Source: Saccoglossus kowalevskii (lineage: Eukaryota; Hemichordata; Enteropneusta; Harrimaniidae). Taken from it: a stretch of DNA of 23,321 nt. The stretch covers positions 9,586 to 32,906 of the forward strand of contig NW_003154259.1 of the NCBI RefSeq assembly GCF_000003605.2, in the 5' to 3' direction. A program made the position numbers and the translations under genes. The notes under the pieces are model-generated. The model saw only the letters and a list, made by a program, of their open reading frames with translations, was not told where the DNA came from and did not search any database. This document shows, one piece after another, positions 22,948 to 23,321 of this stretch (the stretch's first letter is position 1; each line of letters opens with the position of its first letter).

Positions 22948-23101
22948 GGGATGTAAAAAATCCAGGAGTACTTCTTTAACAACATGGCCGTGTAGAGAAA
23001 GATGATGTTTTAAGCTTTTTTTACCAACAAGCTCATGTCTCATGGAATATTCAAATATTCTAAGAAATTGAGAAGAATGCTTTAATGATGTATCAAAGGC
23101 T
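22948..23101 (-). CDS. Internal coding exon (upstream one) of the same unrecognised minus-strand gene
   Basis: The minus strand reads TTTTGTCTTTCAG immediately before this 154-bp exon and GTAAGT immediately after it. The exon supplies the last base of a split codon and then 51 full codons, starting AFDTSLKHSSQFLRIFEY and ending VVKEVLLDFLHP. It therefore ends in phase 0, matching the phase-0 opening of the exon at 66-258. The sequence alternates leucine-rich and basic stretches, suggestive of helical repeats. A methionine 23 bases upstream of the acceptor lies in the polypyrimidine region and is not a plausible start. I do not recognise the family and assign no function. Confidence 0.72.
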
Positions 23102-23117
23102 CTGAAAGACAAAATAT
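23102..23117 (-). other. 3' splice acceptor of the 22948-23101 exon
   Basis: TATTTTGTCTTTCAG precedes the exon on the minus strand. A CTAAT branch-like motif lies at 23139-23143, about 40 bp upstream in gene order. Confidence 0.68.
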
Positions 23118-23321
23118 TATGCAAGTGTCAAACGTAATATTAGTGTTGACTAGGTCACTGGGTTTACCATTGTTTTAGTAGTGCAGTAATGTGCGAAAAG
23201 GTGTTTTAAGCATTATTTGGGATAGGATTTATGTTGAAAATGGTTGCCATGGTGTTTGCAAGAGGTTATGGTATGTAGCATATTTTGGGTTGTTGGAAGT
23301 CACCGTGACCGGAGTAAGACA
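23118..23321 (-). other. Intron sequence preceding the 22948-23101 exon, truncated by the window edge
   Basis: Unique sequence with no recognisable exon, RNA gene or repeat. Confidence 0.5.

Noticed and set aside
22915-23124. Independent 69-codon minus-strand gene starting at the ATG at 23124
   Set aside because: The ATG lies upstream of the acceptor at 23102 in intronic sequence, and the C-terminal residues lie beyond the GTAAGT donor.

Overview
This window is eukaryotic, most likely animal and perhaps insect. That guess rests on compact AT-rich introns, GTAAG-type splice donors, pyrimidine-rich acceptors and a giant satellite-like array in an intron. No complete gene lies inside it. What can be supported is two internal coding exons of one unrecognised minus-strand gene, with a very large tandem repeat between them.

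Layout: 1-65 is intron. 66-258 (minus) is a 193-bp exon with a canonical acceptor and donor. 259-22947 is a single intron of about 22.7 kb. 22948-23101 (minus) is a 154-bp exon. 23102-23321 is intron again. The gene is read right to left, so the 22948-23101 exon comes first. It ends exactly on a codon boundary (phase 0) and the 66-258 exon opens in phase 0, so the two join in frame. This is the best evidence that the array is intronic. I do not recognise the protein; both exons read as helix-rich, leucine-rich sequence.

The intron is dominated by a head-to-tail array of a 63-bp monomer from 672 to about 22404. By registering landmark variants I count 345 monomers from 672 to 22359, plus one decayed monomer at 22360-22404. 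The length is 345 x 63 minus 47 bp, and eleven deletions account for all 47 bp: eight of 1 bp, one of 3 bp, one of 16 bp and one of 20 bp. I found no insertions. Variant monomers recur in the same order in several places. A block of about 20 monomers is repeated at about 1617, 5144, 12856, 18518 and (shortened) 20912. Its core recurs alone at 7565, 9266 and (partial) 11974. Spacing is irregular, so the array grew by repeated segmental duplication or unequal exchange, not as one regular higher-order repeat.

Because 63 is divisible by 3 and one frame on each strand lacks stops, the array shows spectacular open frames (up to about 1,900 codons) on both strands. I treat all of these as artefacts. 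The most useful second looks are the cluster of five 1-bp deletions at 18096-18218, which looks like an assembly seam, and the donor-like GTAAGA/GTAAGG in most monomers on the transcribed strand of the host gene.
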